A DNA stretch of 64,000 bases from Vicinamibacteria bacterium. Lineage in GTDB: Bacteria > Acidobacteriota > Vicinamibacteria > Fen-336. The first letter of the stretch is position 1. The number at the start of each line of letters is the position of its first letter. Below are positions 16,659-24,899 of this stretch, in pieces. The stretch spans positions 1-64,000 of the forward strand of contig JAMPXO010000002.1 in the NCBI GenBank assembly GCA_023701125.1. Reading direction: 5' to 3'. A program made the position numbers and the translations under genes. The notes under the pieces are model-generated. The model saw nothing but the letters and a program-made list of their open reading frames with translations, did not search any database and was not told where the DNA came from.

Positions 16659-17180
16659 ATGGCCAAGCTCGCCGCCCTCGCCGCCCTGCCGGTCGTCGCC
16701 ACGCTGGCGGTCGCCAACACCTCGATGCTGGTGGTCGACGTCAAGGAGGGCGGTCCCTCCGGTCACCGGATCGTCGTCCCGGTCCCGCTGTTCCTCGCCC
16801 AGGCGGCGCTGAACATGGTCCCGTCCCACGCGACGCGCGCCGAGATCCCGGCGGAGGCGGTCGAGGTGATGGCCCGCTCCGCCGGCCTGCTCGACGCGCT
16901 GGCCGACTGCCCGGACGCCGAGCTGGTCCGGGTCGAGGACGGCAACGAGACGGTCGTCATCGAGAAGGCGGGCGACGTGCTGCGGATCAGCGTCGACGGC
17001 CGCCGCAACGAGCAGGTGCGGGTCAACGTGCCGATCGGCGTCGTGCGCGACTTCGTCAAGGCCCAGGGCTCGCGCGAGCTGCGCGCCGCCGACGTGGTGG
17101 CCGCGCTCAAGCAGGTGTCCAACACGGACCTGGTCGACGTCCGCGACGGCCGCGATCACGTCCGCGTCTACGTGTGGTGA
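16659..17180 (+). CDS. Probable exported protein, paralogue of preceding gene
   Basis: A 173-residue protein with a short hydrophobic N-terminus (LAALAALPVVATLAVANTS) that may be a signal peptide or anchor. It repeats the unit of the preceding gene twice: HRIVVPVPLFLAQAALNMVP ... LVRVEDGNETVVIEKAGDVL, then RVNVPIGVVRDFVKAQGSREL ... DLVDVRDGRDHVRVYV. The shared frame is [VI]N[VL]P-x2-[VI]V-x3, a helix pair, and a terminal hairpin (D-x-V-x-V-x-D-x3-x-V-x-[VI]-x-[VI]). AGGAG lies 7 nt before ATG 16659. Its stop overlaps possible GTG starts of the next gene (GTGGTGA), so the two are closely coupled. Function unknown. Confidence 0.7.
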   Translation: MAKLAALAALPVVATLAVANTSMLVVDVKEGGPSGHRIVVPVPLFLAQAALNMVPSHATRAEIPAEAVEVMARSAGLLDALADCPDAELVRVEDGNETVVIEKAGDVLRISVDGRRNEQVRVNVPIGVVRDFVKAQGSRELRAADVVAALKQVSNTDLVDVRDGRDHVRVYVW

Positions 17181-17188
17181 GGGCGACG

Positions 17189-18022
17189 ATGCGAACGCAG
17201 GTGCTACGCGTGATGCTGGCGGCGGCGCTGGGTGCGGGGTTCGCGCCGCTGGCGCTGGCGGACGACACCTGGAACGGGGTGATGGCGGCGCTGGCCGACT
17301 TCTTCGTCGGCCCGCAGCAGAAGTCGGAGTTCCGCTGGCAGGGCAAGCTGGCCGAGGGCAAGACGCTCGAGGTCAAGGGCATCAACGGCGGGATCGTGGT
17401 CGAGCCCGGCGACACGCCGGCGGTCGGCATCGAGGCGCTCCGCAAGGGCCGCCGCAACGACCCCAACGAGGTCCAGGTCGTGGTGCTCGAGCACGCGGGC
17501 GGGATCACGGTCTGCTCGGTGTATCCCGCCAACGGCGGCAAGCCCAACGAGTGCGCGCCGGGCGACGGCGGCCGGCTGTCCTCGAAGAACAACGACGTCT
17601 CGGTCGAGTACCGCCTGCGCGTCCCGCGCGGGGCGGCACTGGCGCTGTCGACGGTCAACGGCGGCATCGACGCCCTGGGCTTCAAGGGCGACGTCGTGGC
17701 CGAGACGGTCAACGGGGGCATCGACATCGCCACCGAGGGTGCGGCCCGCGCGGAGACGGTCAACGGCGGCATCGACGCGAAGATGGGCGCTCGCTTCGGC
17801 GACACCCGCTTCGAGACGGTCAATGGCGGCATCGAGCTGAGCCTGCCCGCCTCCGCCTCGGCCGCGCTCGAGGCCGAGGTCGTCAACGGCGGCATCTCCA
17901 GCGACTTCGCGGTCAGCGGGGGTCAGAAGACCCGGCGCTCGCTGCGCGGCACGATCGGCAGCGGCGGCCCGAAGCTCGCGCTGGAGACCGTGAACGGCGG
18001 CATCTCGATCGTCAGGCGGTAA
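17189..18022 (+). CDS. Exported DUF4097-like beta-repeat protein with NGGI motifs (putative adhesin family)
   Basis: A 277-residue protein with a signal peptide (about residues 1-25, ending LALADD). The mature part is a beta-helix-like series of short repeats. [VI]NGGI occurs seven times: one INGGIVVEP near residue 70, then six between about 150 and the end (STVNGGID, ETVNGGID, ETVNGGID, ETVNGGIE, EVVNGGIS, ETVNGGIS). This is the pattern of DUF4097 proteins, thought to form a right-handed beta solenoid at the cell surface or periplasm. ATG 17189 is chosen because AGGG lies about 6 nt before it; GTG 17174 or 17177 would overlap the preceding stop. It is the third gene of an operon with two paralogous exported proteins, and is probably expressed with them. 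Confidence 0.82.
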   Translation: MRTQVLRVMLAAALGAGFAPLALADDTWNGVMAALADFFVGPQQKSEFRWQGKLAEGKTLEVKGINGGIVVEPGDTPAVGIEALRKGRRNDPNEVQVVVLEHAGGITVCSVYPANGGKPNECAPGDGGRLSSKNNDVSVEYRLRVPRGAALALSTVNGGIDALGFKGDVVAETVNGGIDIATEGAARAETVNGGIDAKMGARFGDTRFETVNGGIELSLPASASAALEAEVVNGGISSDFAVSGGQKTRRSLRGTIGSGGPKLALETVNGGISIVRR

Positions 18023-18046
18023 GCCGACCGCGCGCTTCGGTCCGGC

Positions 18047-20002
18047 TCAGGCGGCGGGAGCCGGGGAGGGTTCCTCCGGGCGCACCGGCACCCGCAGGTG
18101 GAAAGCCGCCCATGCGCCCGGTTCCGACTCGGCCCAGGCCCGGCCGCCGTGCAGCTCCGCGATGCGGCGCACGGTGAACAGCCCGATGCCGCTGCCACGC
18201 TTGGCGTGGGTGTGGGCGTCGCGGACGCGGAAGAACTTCTCGAACAGCCGCTCCGCCGCCTCCGGCGGGAAGGCCTCGCCCTCGTTCCACAGGCAGAACG
18301 AGAGCTGGCCGTGCTCGGCCTTGACCGACAGCCGGGCGCGGCCGTTCTCGCGCCCGTACTTGGCCGCGTTGGTCAGGAAGTTGCCGAGCGCGATCCGCAG
18401 CAGGGCGGGGTCGACGACCGCCGGCAGCGTCGCCGGGCACTCCACCTCGAGGGCGATGTTGCGGGAGCGGAAGTACACGGCCACGTTGTCGACCACGATC
18501 TTGACCACCACCGTGGCGACGTCGACCTCCGAGCGCGTGGCGGCCAGCTCGCCGTGCTCCAGCCGCGACAGGTCGAGGTAGTCGCGGACCATGTCCTGCA
18601 ACTCCTCGCAGTTGCGCTGGATGCGCACGAGCAGCCGCGAGACCGGCTCCGGCAGCGCGCCGACGCAGCCGTCCATCAGCGTCGAGATCAGCATCTGCAT
18701 GGCGCCCAGCGGCGCCTTCAGCTCGTGGCTGACGAAGCCCAGGGTCTGCATGTAGTTGCGGTTCGACTGCTCGAGCCGCTCGTTGGCGAGCGTCAGCTCG
18801 TCGTTGCGCGCGCGCAGTTCCTGGTCGCGGCGCCGGATCGCCTCGCGCATGCCGGCCCACGCGCCCGCCAGGTGGTCGAGCTCCCGGTAGGACGGCGGTA
18901 CCTCGAGCTCGTGGTCCCAGTCGCCGTCCGTCATCCGGGCGGCGGAGTCCCCCAGCAGACGCAGCGGGCGGGTGATGCGGCCGACGATGTAGAGCGCGCC
19001 CCACACCGCGAGCAGCGCGACCACGGCCACCGGCGCCAGGAAGCGCACGATCAGGTCCTGCCGCATCTCGTCGTAGGGGGCGCGGGCCAGCCCCACGTAG
19101 AGCATGCCGATGGTCTTGCCTCCCGGGTCCTGCAGCGGCCGGTACGCGCTCAGGTACCAGGCGTCGACCACCAGCGCCTCACCCGCGTACTCCCGCCCGC
19201 GATCGAGCACGGTCTCGCGCACCGCCTCCGAGACGCGAGTGCCGACGGCGCGCGCGCCGGCGCTGTCGCGCACGTTGGTCGCCACGCGGACGTCGCCCTG
19301 GAACAGGGTGACCGTGCCCCGGGGCGGGCCAGCCACGTCCACCCCGAACACCAGGTCGCGCAGGGAGTCGACCAGCGCCGGGTCGTGGTTGAGCAGCCGG
19401 CCGCCGTAGAGCAGGGCCTCGACTCGGCCGCCCGGTCCCTTCAGCGGCACGGCGATCCACCACGCCAGGGCGGCGCTCGTCGCCTCGCGACCCTCCCCGT
19501 CGGCGATGCGGGCGGCGTTCCGGAGCGCGGGGCCACCCTCGAGCCGCAGCCGCGCGGCGTCCAGCGCGAGCGTGCCCCACGCCGTGTGGCCCTCGAGCGC
19601 CTCGCGCAGCACCGGGTCCGCGGCCAGCGGCACGGGGCCAGCGCTTGCGTCGTGGGCGCCAGCCAGCGGCCGCCCCTCCGCGTCGCACAGGTTGAGCACG
19701 GTGAGCCCGAGCTCGCGCCGCAGCGCGGTCAGCGCCTCGTCCGGCGCCGCCGCGCGCTGAATGCGGCTGGCGGCGACCTCGAGCGACGAGGCCAGCCGCG
19801 CCAGCCGTTCGCCGTAGCTGGTCGCCACGATCTCGAGGTCGCGGTCGACCCGCTGCTGCGCCTCGTGGTTGACCGAGGCGGTCAGGCTGCGCACCCCGAT
19901 CGCGCCCGTGAGCGCCGCCGGCACCAGCGCGAAGGCCAGGAGCGCGACCACGAGCACGGCGCGGATCGAGTTGTGACGAGCGATCAGGGCCCTCGGACTC
20001 AC
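18047..20002 (-). CDS. Membrane sensor histidine kinase with periplasmic cache-like domain
   Basis: A 651-residue kinase. A first transmembrane helix (about 14-36) is followed by a large periplasmic domain of some 270 residues that resembles a double cache sensor (TLNL, VPLKGPGGRVEALLYGGRLL, SAYRPLQDPGGKTIGMLYVGLA). A second helix (about 320-342) leads to a HAMP domain (ITRPLRLLGDSAARMTDGDWDHEL), a coiled helix, a dimerisation domain with H426 in FVSHELKAPLG, and an ATPase domain with N in GNFLTNAAKYG and the G box GSGIGLFTVRRIAELHGG. It should autophosphorylate in response to a small ligand. GTG 20002 is the start. No response regulator is adjacent; a second kinase gene runs divergently from 20094. 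Confidence 0.92.
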   Translation of the reverse strand: MSPRALIARHNSIRAVLVVALLAFALVPAALTGAIGVRSLTASVNHEAQQRVDRDLEIVATSYGERLARLASSLEVAASRIQRAAAPDEALTALRRELGLTVLNLCDAEGRPLAGAHDASAGPVPLAADPVLREALEGHTAWGTLALDAARLRLEGGPALRNAARIADGEGREATSAALAWWIAVPLKGPGGRVEALLYGGRLLNHDPALVDSLRDLVFGVDVAGPPRGTVTLFQGDVRVATNVRDSAGARAVGTRVSEAVRETVLDRGREYAGEALVVDAWYLSAYRPLQDPGGKTIGMLYVGLARAPYDEMRQDLIVRFLAPVAVVALLAVWGALYIVGRITRPLRLLGDSAARMTDGDWDHELEVPPSYRELDHLAGAWAGMREAIRRRDQELRARNDELTLANERLEQSNRNYMQTLGFVSHELKAPLGAMQMLISTLMDGCVGALPEPVSRLLVRIQRNCEELQDMVRDYLDLSRLEHGELAATRSEVDVATVVVKIVVDNVAVYFRSRNIALEVECPATLPAVVDPALLRIALGNFLTNAAKYGRENGRARLSVKAEHGQLSFCLWNEGEAFPPEAAERLFEKFFRVRDAHTHAKRGSGIGLFTVRRIAELHGGRAWAESEPGAWAAFHLRVPVRPEEPSPAPAA

Positions 20003-20093
20003 GTCCCGGGATTACGAAGCACGTCCGGTGCCAGCACGATTCGCGCGGTTTGGGGCCGAATTCGGGCACGCGAGTTGCTGCATCCTTCCCGAT

Positions 20094-21536
20094 ATGCTCC
20101 CCGCCCGCGCACTGCCTTCGGCAGCCGCCGGGAACGAGGACCCCGATCTCGCCGCCGCGGACCACCGCGAGCTGATCGGGCAGAGCTTCTACGTCTACAC
20201 CCGGGTCCGCACGTGGGTGGCGCTCGGCCTGGCCGCCGCCGCGCTGGTCGCCCGCCACGGGCTCGGGCTGGAGGCGATCGACGCCGGGCGGCTGTGCACC
20301 CTCGCCCTGGCGGTCGCCGTCTACAACCTGGTGGCCTGGGCGTTCTTCCGCCGCTTCCGCGAGCCGCACGAGCGGCCCGCGGCGGCCGAAGCCCCTCCCG
20401 ACGCCACGCCCCCGGCGCAGGTCGTCCCGTGGCTGCTGATGGCCGTCACCTACGGCGCGGTCGTGCTCGACTTCCTGGCCCTGACCGCGACCGTGTGGCT
20501 GGTGGGCGGCGCGCGCTCCCCATTCACGGCGTTGTACGTGCTGCACGTGATCGTCAGTTGCATCCTGCTGTCGCGGCGGGCCGCGCTGGCCCTGACCGGG
20601 ATCGCGTACGCACTGCTGGTCGGGATGGTGGCCGCGGAGTGGACGGGGCTGGCGACGCCGCCGCTGCCGATCGGGCCTGTCGCCGGGGCGGAGCCGCTGG
20701 GGGGGCTCCACGCCTTCACGCTGGTGTTCGTGCACGCGCTGCTGTTCTGGCTGAGCGCGCTGCTCTCGCTGGGCCTGATGCGCTCGCTGCGCCACGTGGA
20801 GCAGCGGGTCCGCCTCGCCAACGGCGAGCTGCTGCGGCTGTCGCAGCAGCGCAAGGACTTCCTGCTGGTCGCGGCCCACAACCTGCGCGCCCCGCTCGGC
20901 GCCGTGACGATGATGCTCGAGAACATGCACGCGGGGCTGGCCGGCGAGACGTCGGCGCGACAGCGCGACTGGCTCGAGCGCAGCCTGCGCCGGCTCGGCG
21001 ACCTCGACGAGTTCATGTCCGGGATCTCGCTGCTGGCCTCGCTGGAGAGCGACATCATCCGCACCCAGTTCACGCCGGTCGATCTCGCCCCCGTCGTGCG
21101 GCGCCTGGTCGAGGACTACGCGGACGTGGCCGCGGCCCACCACCAGGAGCTGACGCTGGAGATCCCGGAGCGACTGCCGCCGGTGGTCGGCCACGAGCGG
21201 CTGCTGCAGGAGGCCGTCGTCAACTACCTGACCAACGCCCTGAAGTACACGCCGGACGGCGGTCACGTCACGCTGCGGCTGCTGCACCAGCCGCCGCTGG
21301 TCCGGGTCGAGGTGCAGGACGACGGCCCCGGCATCGCCGCGGAGGACCAGCCCCGCCTGTTCCAGGACTTCGTGCGGCTGGCCCAGGGCACGGACGCGCC
21401 GGCGATCAAGGGCAGCGGCCTCGGGCTGTCGATCGTGCGCCGCATCGCGCTCGCCCACGGCGGCCGCACGGGCGTGGTCAGCGCGCCCGGGCGCGGCAGC
21501 ACCTTCTTCCTCGAGCTGCCCGCCCACCTCGAGTAG
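20094..21536 (+). CDS. Membrane sensor histidine kinase with multi-pass N-terminal domain
   Basis: A 480-residue kinase. The N-terminal half holds about six hydrophobic segments between residues 40 and 225 and no large periplasmic domain, so sensing may occur within the membrane. The kinase core has H262 in LLVAAHNLRAPLGAV, an unusual H box with Asn instead of Glu after His. The ATPase domain follows with NYLTNALKYTPDGG, VQDDGPGIAAEDQPRLFQDF and GSGLGLSIVRRIALAHGG. ATG 20094 is set because the sequence upstream is not protein-like. It is divergent from another kinase gene (91 nt gap), and no response regulator gene accompanies either. Its stop lies 12 nt from that of the converging S9 peptidase gene. 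Confidence 0.9.
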   Translation: MLPARALPSAAAGNEDPDLAAADHRELIGQSFYVYTRVRTWVALGLAAAALVARHGLGLEAIDAGRLCTLALAVAVYNLVAWAFFRRFREPHERPAAAEAPPDATPPAQVVPWLLMAVTYGAVVLDFLALTATVWLVGGARSPFTALYVLHVIVSCILLSRRAALALTGIAYALLVGMVAAEWTGLATPPLPIGPVAGAEPLGGLHAFTLVFVHALLFWLSALLSLGLMRSLRHVEQRVRLANGELLRLSQQRKDFLLVAAHNLRAPLGAVTMMLENMHAGLAGETSARQRDWLERSLRRLGDLDEFMSGISLLASLESDIIRTQFTPVDLAPVVRRLVEDYADVAAAHHQELTLEIPERLPPVVGHERLLQEAVVNYLTNALKYTPDGGHVTLRLLHQPPLVRVEVQDDGPGIAAEDQPRLFQDFVRLAQGTDAPAIKGSGLGLSIVRRIALAHGGRTGVVSAPGRGSTFFLELPAHLE

Positions 21537-21548
21537 TGAGCCGGACCG

Positions 21549-22571
21549 TCAGTTCAGGTGCTTCGCCAGGAACGCGTACAGGTCCTCGCGGGTCTTGCGG
21601 GCGTACGTCGTGTCGAGGCGCTCGAAGCTGTGGCCGCCCGGGGCATCGTCGTGGATCTTGTGCTCGAAGCTCTTGCCCGCGGCCTTCAGGTGGACGATCA
21701 ACTGCTCCACCTCCACCACGTTGACGTCGCGGTCGTTGGTCGACGAGGTGACCATCAGCGGCAGCTTCAGCTTGTGGACGTTCCAGATCGGGCTGCGCCT
21801 GCGGTACTCGTCGACCGCCGCCACCGGCTCCTTGCCGATGTGGTACGGCGCCGCGAACAGGTCCGTGTAGCTCTGCTCGTGGTAGCCGAGGCGGGTGAGC
21901 AGGTCCGACACCGGCACGCCCGCGAAGATGCAGGCGAACTTGTCGGGGTGGTCGAAGCCGACCATCAACGAGATCATCCCGCCGTGGCTCCAGCCGACCA
22001 GCGCGATCCGCTTCGGGTCGACCGGCAGGTTCTCGACCGCCCAGTCGCGAGCGGCCACGACGTCGTCGTTCTCGAGCCCGCCGTAGTCGATCGCCTCGTA
22101 CATCGCCTTGCCGTAGCCGGTCGAGCCCCGGTACTCGGGGGCCAGCACCACGTAACCGCGCTCGAGCATCTCGCGGACCATGTGCACGTGATAGGTCCCG
22201 AAGTCGCCGTGCACGCCGCCGTGGGTGAGCACGATCGCGGGGTGCTTCTTCGACTTGTCGAGAGCCCTCGGCAGGAACACGTACTGGTAGATGCGCAGCG
22301 GGTGGCGCTCGTTGGCGATCCCGTACCGCGCCTTCTCGCGCGGGTTGGGCGGTCCGGTCAACGCCACCTTGTCGACCTCCGCGATGTCGGACAAGCGCAG
22401 CCAGAACAGCGCGTCGTCGGACGACTTGCGGACCTGGTCGAGCTGCCACGTCAGGGAGTCGACCTTCGCCGTCAGTTCCTTGACCTGGGCCTCGAACGGC
22501 TTGGCGTCCTGGGCGGACAGCGGGACGGCGAGAATCGCGGCGCAGCTGGTGACGATCAGGGCGTGTCGCAT
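21549..22571 (-). CDS. Exported prolyl oligopeptidase-like (S9) alpha/beta hydrolase
   Basis: A 340-residue protein with a signal peptide (MRHALIVTSCAAILAVPLSAQ). A short helical N-terminal part follows, then an alpha/beta hydrolase domain: HPAIVLTHGGVHG (oxyanion region), YRGSTGYG, the nucleophile S195 in ALVGWSHGGMISL, an acid in SSTNDRDVNV and a final His in DAPGGHSFERLD. This order and the YRGSTGYGK segment are typical of the catalytic domain of S9 dipeptidyl-peptidase-like enzymes, but the beta-propeller domain is missing, so substrate access is wide and an esterase activity is also possible. ATG 22571 lies next to the receiver gene, whose stop is 4 nt upstream, so it may be the last gene transcribed from the hydrogenase operon. 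Confidence 0.86.
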   Translation of the reverse strand: MRHALIVTSCAAILAVPLSAQDAKPFEAQVKELTAKVDSLTWQLDQVRKSSDDALFWLRLSDIAEVDKVALTGPPNPREKARYGIANERHPLRIYQYVFLPRALDKSKKHPAIVLTHGGVHGDFGTYHVHMVREMLERGYVVLAPEYRGSTGYGKAMYEAIDYGGLENDDVVAARDWAVENLPVDPKRIALVGWSHGGMISLMVGFDHPDKFACIFAGVPVSDLLTRLGYHEQSYTDLFAAPYHIGKEPVAAVDEYRRRSPIWNVHKLKLPLMVTSSTNDRDVNVVEVEQLIVHLKAAGKSFEHKIHDDAPGGHSFERLDTTYARKTREDLYAFLAKHLN

Positions 22572-22575
22572 GGCC

Positions 22576-22953
22576 TCAGCGCCCGAGCTTGGCCTTGAGC
22601 ACGCCCAGCAGCGTCGCCCGGTCGATCGGCTTCTGGAAGATGCCGGACAGGCCCAGCGCCATGTGGTCGGCCGACAGGCTCATGCTCTCGCCGACGGAAC
22701 TGAGCATGTAGATCGGGGCCTTGTTGTGGAGCAGCCGCAACTCCTTGACGAAGGCCGTGCCGGAGTCGACCTCCTCCATCATCAGGTCGACGATCACCAG
22801 GTCGGGCATGCGCCGCTTGTAGACCTCGACGCCTTCTTCGGCGGAGGCCGCCTCGTTCATCTCGTAACCGGCGGACTCGAGCACGATCCGCATCACCTCG
22901 CGGTAGTCCGGGTCGTCGTCGATGTAGAGGATCAGCGGCTTAGGCGCGGACAT
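22576..22953 (-). CDS. Receiver-only response regulator at the end of the hydrogenase operon
   Basis: A 125-residue single-domain receiver. The acidic pair is in LYIDDDPDYRE (residues 12-14), the phosphoacceptor is D56 in DLVIVDLMME, the switch Ser/Thr is in YMLSSVGE and the conserved Lys is in FQKPID. No output domain is attached, so it should act by protein contact or as a phosphate relay. ATG 22953 has GGAG upstream, inside the end of the hydrogenase protease gene, which it overlaps by 14 nt. This overlap ties it to the hox operon. A receiver is not part of the standard hydrogenase set, so its role is open: it could tune maturation or expression, or simply share the transcript. Confidence 0.87.
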   Translation of the reverse strand: MSAPKPLILYIDDDPDYREVMRIVLESAGYEMNEAASAEEGVEVYKRRMPDLVIVDLMMEEVDSGTAFVKELRLLHNKAPIYMLSSVGESMSLSADHMALGLSGIFQKPIDRATLLGVLKAKLGR

Positions 22954-23440
22954 GGAGGTCTCCTTCGGGATTCCCGGCCACGGCGGGGACGTCGATCCGG
23001 CCGTCGCGCAGGGCCTGCAGCACGAACTGGACGGCCGCCGCCAGGTTGCTCTGGGCAAGCGGCGACAGCCGCTCGCCGAAGTCGTCGAACGCATAACCCC
23101 GGATGCCGAGCACGTAGCCCGCGGCGTGGCTGCCGAAGTGTTCGCGGGCCAGCGCCAGCACGGCCGCGGGCGTCAGCGCGTGGGTCGTGAACTCCGTCTC
23201 CGACCGCGCTTCGAGCCGGTGCAGCTCGAAAGGCGGCGCACAGCTCGTGTGGGCGTCGACGAAGACGACCACGTCGTGGTTCGCCACCAGCTCCGCGTCC
23301 TCGACCTGGAGCTGGTAGCCGCTCTCCAGCGTGATCTCGCCCGCCAGGCCGCGCTCGGCCAGCGCCTCGACGAGCGCCGGGCCCAGGCCGTCGTCGAGCC
23401 GGCCGGGGTTGCCGTAGCCGAAGACCAGGACGCGCGTCAC
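22940..23440 (-). CDS. hoxW: [NiFe]-hydrogenase maturation protease (HoxW/HyaD-like)
   Basis: A 166-residue enzyme. The N-terminal loop GYGNPGRLDDGLGPALVEAL is the family's hallmark, with Asp/Glu residues that bind the nickel of the precursor, and the central Asp is in VVFVDAHTS. These endopeptidases cut the C-terminal tail off the large subunit after nickel is inserted. Here HoxH carries such a tail after its last metal-binding His, as expected. GTG 23440 overlaps the HoxH stop by 4 nt and follows GGAG, and its own end overlaps the receiver gene by 14 nt. Other maturation genes (hypA-F) are not in the window. The assignment of type (HoxW) rests on the neighbours. Confidence 0.9.
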   Translation of the reverse strand: MTRVLVFGYGNPGRLDDGLGPALVEALAERGLAGEITLESGYQLQVEDAELVANHDVVVFVDAHTSCAPPFELHRLEARSETEFTTHALTPAAVLALAREHFGSHAAGYVLGIRGYAFDDFGERLSPLAQSNLAAAVQFVLQALRDGRIDVPAVAGNPEGDLHVRA

Positions 23441-24888
23441 CGCTCCTTCGACCCCTTGACGCGGCGGCCGACCACCTGCCCCGCGGCGTCCACGACCTGG
23501 ACGTCGAGCGGCATCTGGCCCAGCGCGTGGGTCGCGCACGAGAGGCACGGGTCGTAGGCGCGGATCGCCACCTCGACGTGGTTGAGCAGGCCCTCGGTGA
23601 TCTCCACCCCGTCGAGGAACTGCCGCGCCACGCTCTCGACGGCGCGGTTCATCGGCTCGTTGTTGCTGGTGGTCGAGACGATCAGGTTGGCCATCGTCAC
23701 CTGGTCGTTCTCGTCCACCTTGTAGTGGTGGAACAGGGTCCCGCGCGGGGCCTCGATGATCGCGACGGCCTCGCCCCGCCGCTCGCCCTTGACCACCAGG
23801 TCGGTGCCCTGCAGGTCGCGGTCGTGCAGCAGCTCGTCGATCTTCTCCACCGCGTGCAGCAGCTCGATCATCCGCGCCCAGTGGTAGGCCATCGTCACGG
23901 CACTCGGCTTGCCGCCGGCGACCTGCATGAATTCCTGGCGCGCGGCCTCGGCCAGCGGGGTGTCGATGAACGAGCAGGCGCTGATCCGCGACAGCGGGCC
24001 GACCCGGTACCAGCCGTGCTCCGGGCCCAGCGACTTGATGAACGGGAACTTCATGTACGACCACGGCTTCACTTCTTCGGCGATGAAATCGAGGTAACGC
24101 TGCGGATCGACGTGGTCGAAGATGGTCCGGCCCTGGGCGTCGACCGCGCGCAGCCCGCCGTCGTACAGGTCGAGCGCACCGTCGGCGCGGACCAGGCACA
24201 TGTGGTTCGAGGGGAACGAGCCGAAGCCGCCGAGCATGTCGATGTGGGCCAGCGTGTAGTCGCGGGCGAGCTGGACCGTGGCCCGCGCCCAGTCCTTCAT
24301 CTGCGCCAGGTCCTGCAGCAGCAGGTCGCGCTCGGCCAGCGACAGGTTCTTGTTGATGCCGCCCGGGATCGCGCCCGTGCCGTGGACCTTCTTGCCGGCG
24401 GTGAGGCGGATGATCTCCTGGCCGTACTTGCGCATCAGGATGCCCTGGCGCGCGAGGTCCGGGAACTTGGCGGCGATGCCCAGCACGTGGCGGGCGTTGA
24501 CGTCGGAGCCGAAGCCGAACAGCAGGTCGGGCGAGGCGAGGTGGAAGAAGTGCAGCGCGTGGCTCTGGAAGGTCTGGCCGTAGTGCATCAGCCGCCGCAT
24601 CTTCTCGGCGGTCGGTGTCAGCTTCTCGCCGCCGACGATGCGGTCCATCGCCTTGGCCGCGCACAGGTGGTGGCTGACCGGGCAGATCCCGCACAGCCGC
24701 TGCACCGCCACCGGCACCTCCCAGTACGGCCGGCCCTGGATGAAGCGCTCGAAGCCGCGGAACTCCACGACGTGGAAGCGCGCGCGCTCGACGTGTCCTT
24801 CCGCGTCGAGCAGGATGGTGACCTTGCCGTGGCCTTCGACCCGGGTCACCGGCTCGATGACGATGCGACGTCCGCTGGTGGCTTCCAT
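23437..24888 (-). CDS. hoxH: NAD-reducing [NiFe]-hydrogenase large subunit HoxH
   Basis: A 483-residue subunit. Both nickel-iron ligand motifs are complete: RLCGICPVSHH near residue 65 and DPCLSCATHALG near the C-terminus. A tail of about 27 residues follows the last His-Ala pair and should be removed by the protease encoded next. Further landmarks of group 3 enzymes are EPVTRVEGHGKV at the N-terminus and KYGQEIIRLTAGKKVHG. It cleaves or makes H2 at the bimetallic site in the cytosol. ATG 24888 begins 11 nt after the HoxY stop region. The operon order F-U-Y-H-W is that of soluble bidirectional hydrogenases (group 3d). Motifs show no loss of catalytic residues. Confidence 0.96.
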   Translation of the reverse strand: MEATSGRRIVIEPVTRVEGHGKVTILLDAEGHVERARFHVVEFRGFERFIQGRPYWEVPVAVQRLCGICPVSHHLCAAKAMDRIVGGEKLTPTAEKMRRLMHYGQTFQSHALHFFHLASPDLLFGFGSDVNARHVLGIAAKFPDLARQGILMRKYGQEIIRLTAGKKVHGTGAIPGGINKNLSLAERDLLLQDLAQMKDWARATVQLARDYTLAHIDMLGGFGSFPSNHMCLVRADGALDLYDGGLRAVDAQGRTIFDHVDPQRYLDFIAEEVKPWSYMKFPFIKSLGPEHGWYRVGPLSRISACSFIDTPLAEAARQEFMQVAGGKPSAVTMAYHWARMIELLHAVEKIDELLHDRDLQGTDLVVKGERRGEAVAIIEAPRGTLFHHYKVDENDQVTMANLIVSTTSNNEPMNRAVESVARQFLDGVEITEGLLNHVEVAIRAYDPCLSCATHALGQMPLDVQVVDAAGQVVGRRVKGSKER

Positions 24889-24899
24889 GGTCCTTGACC

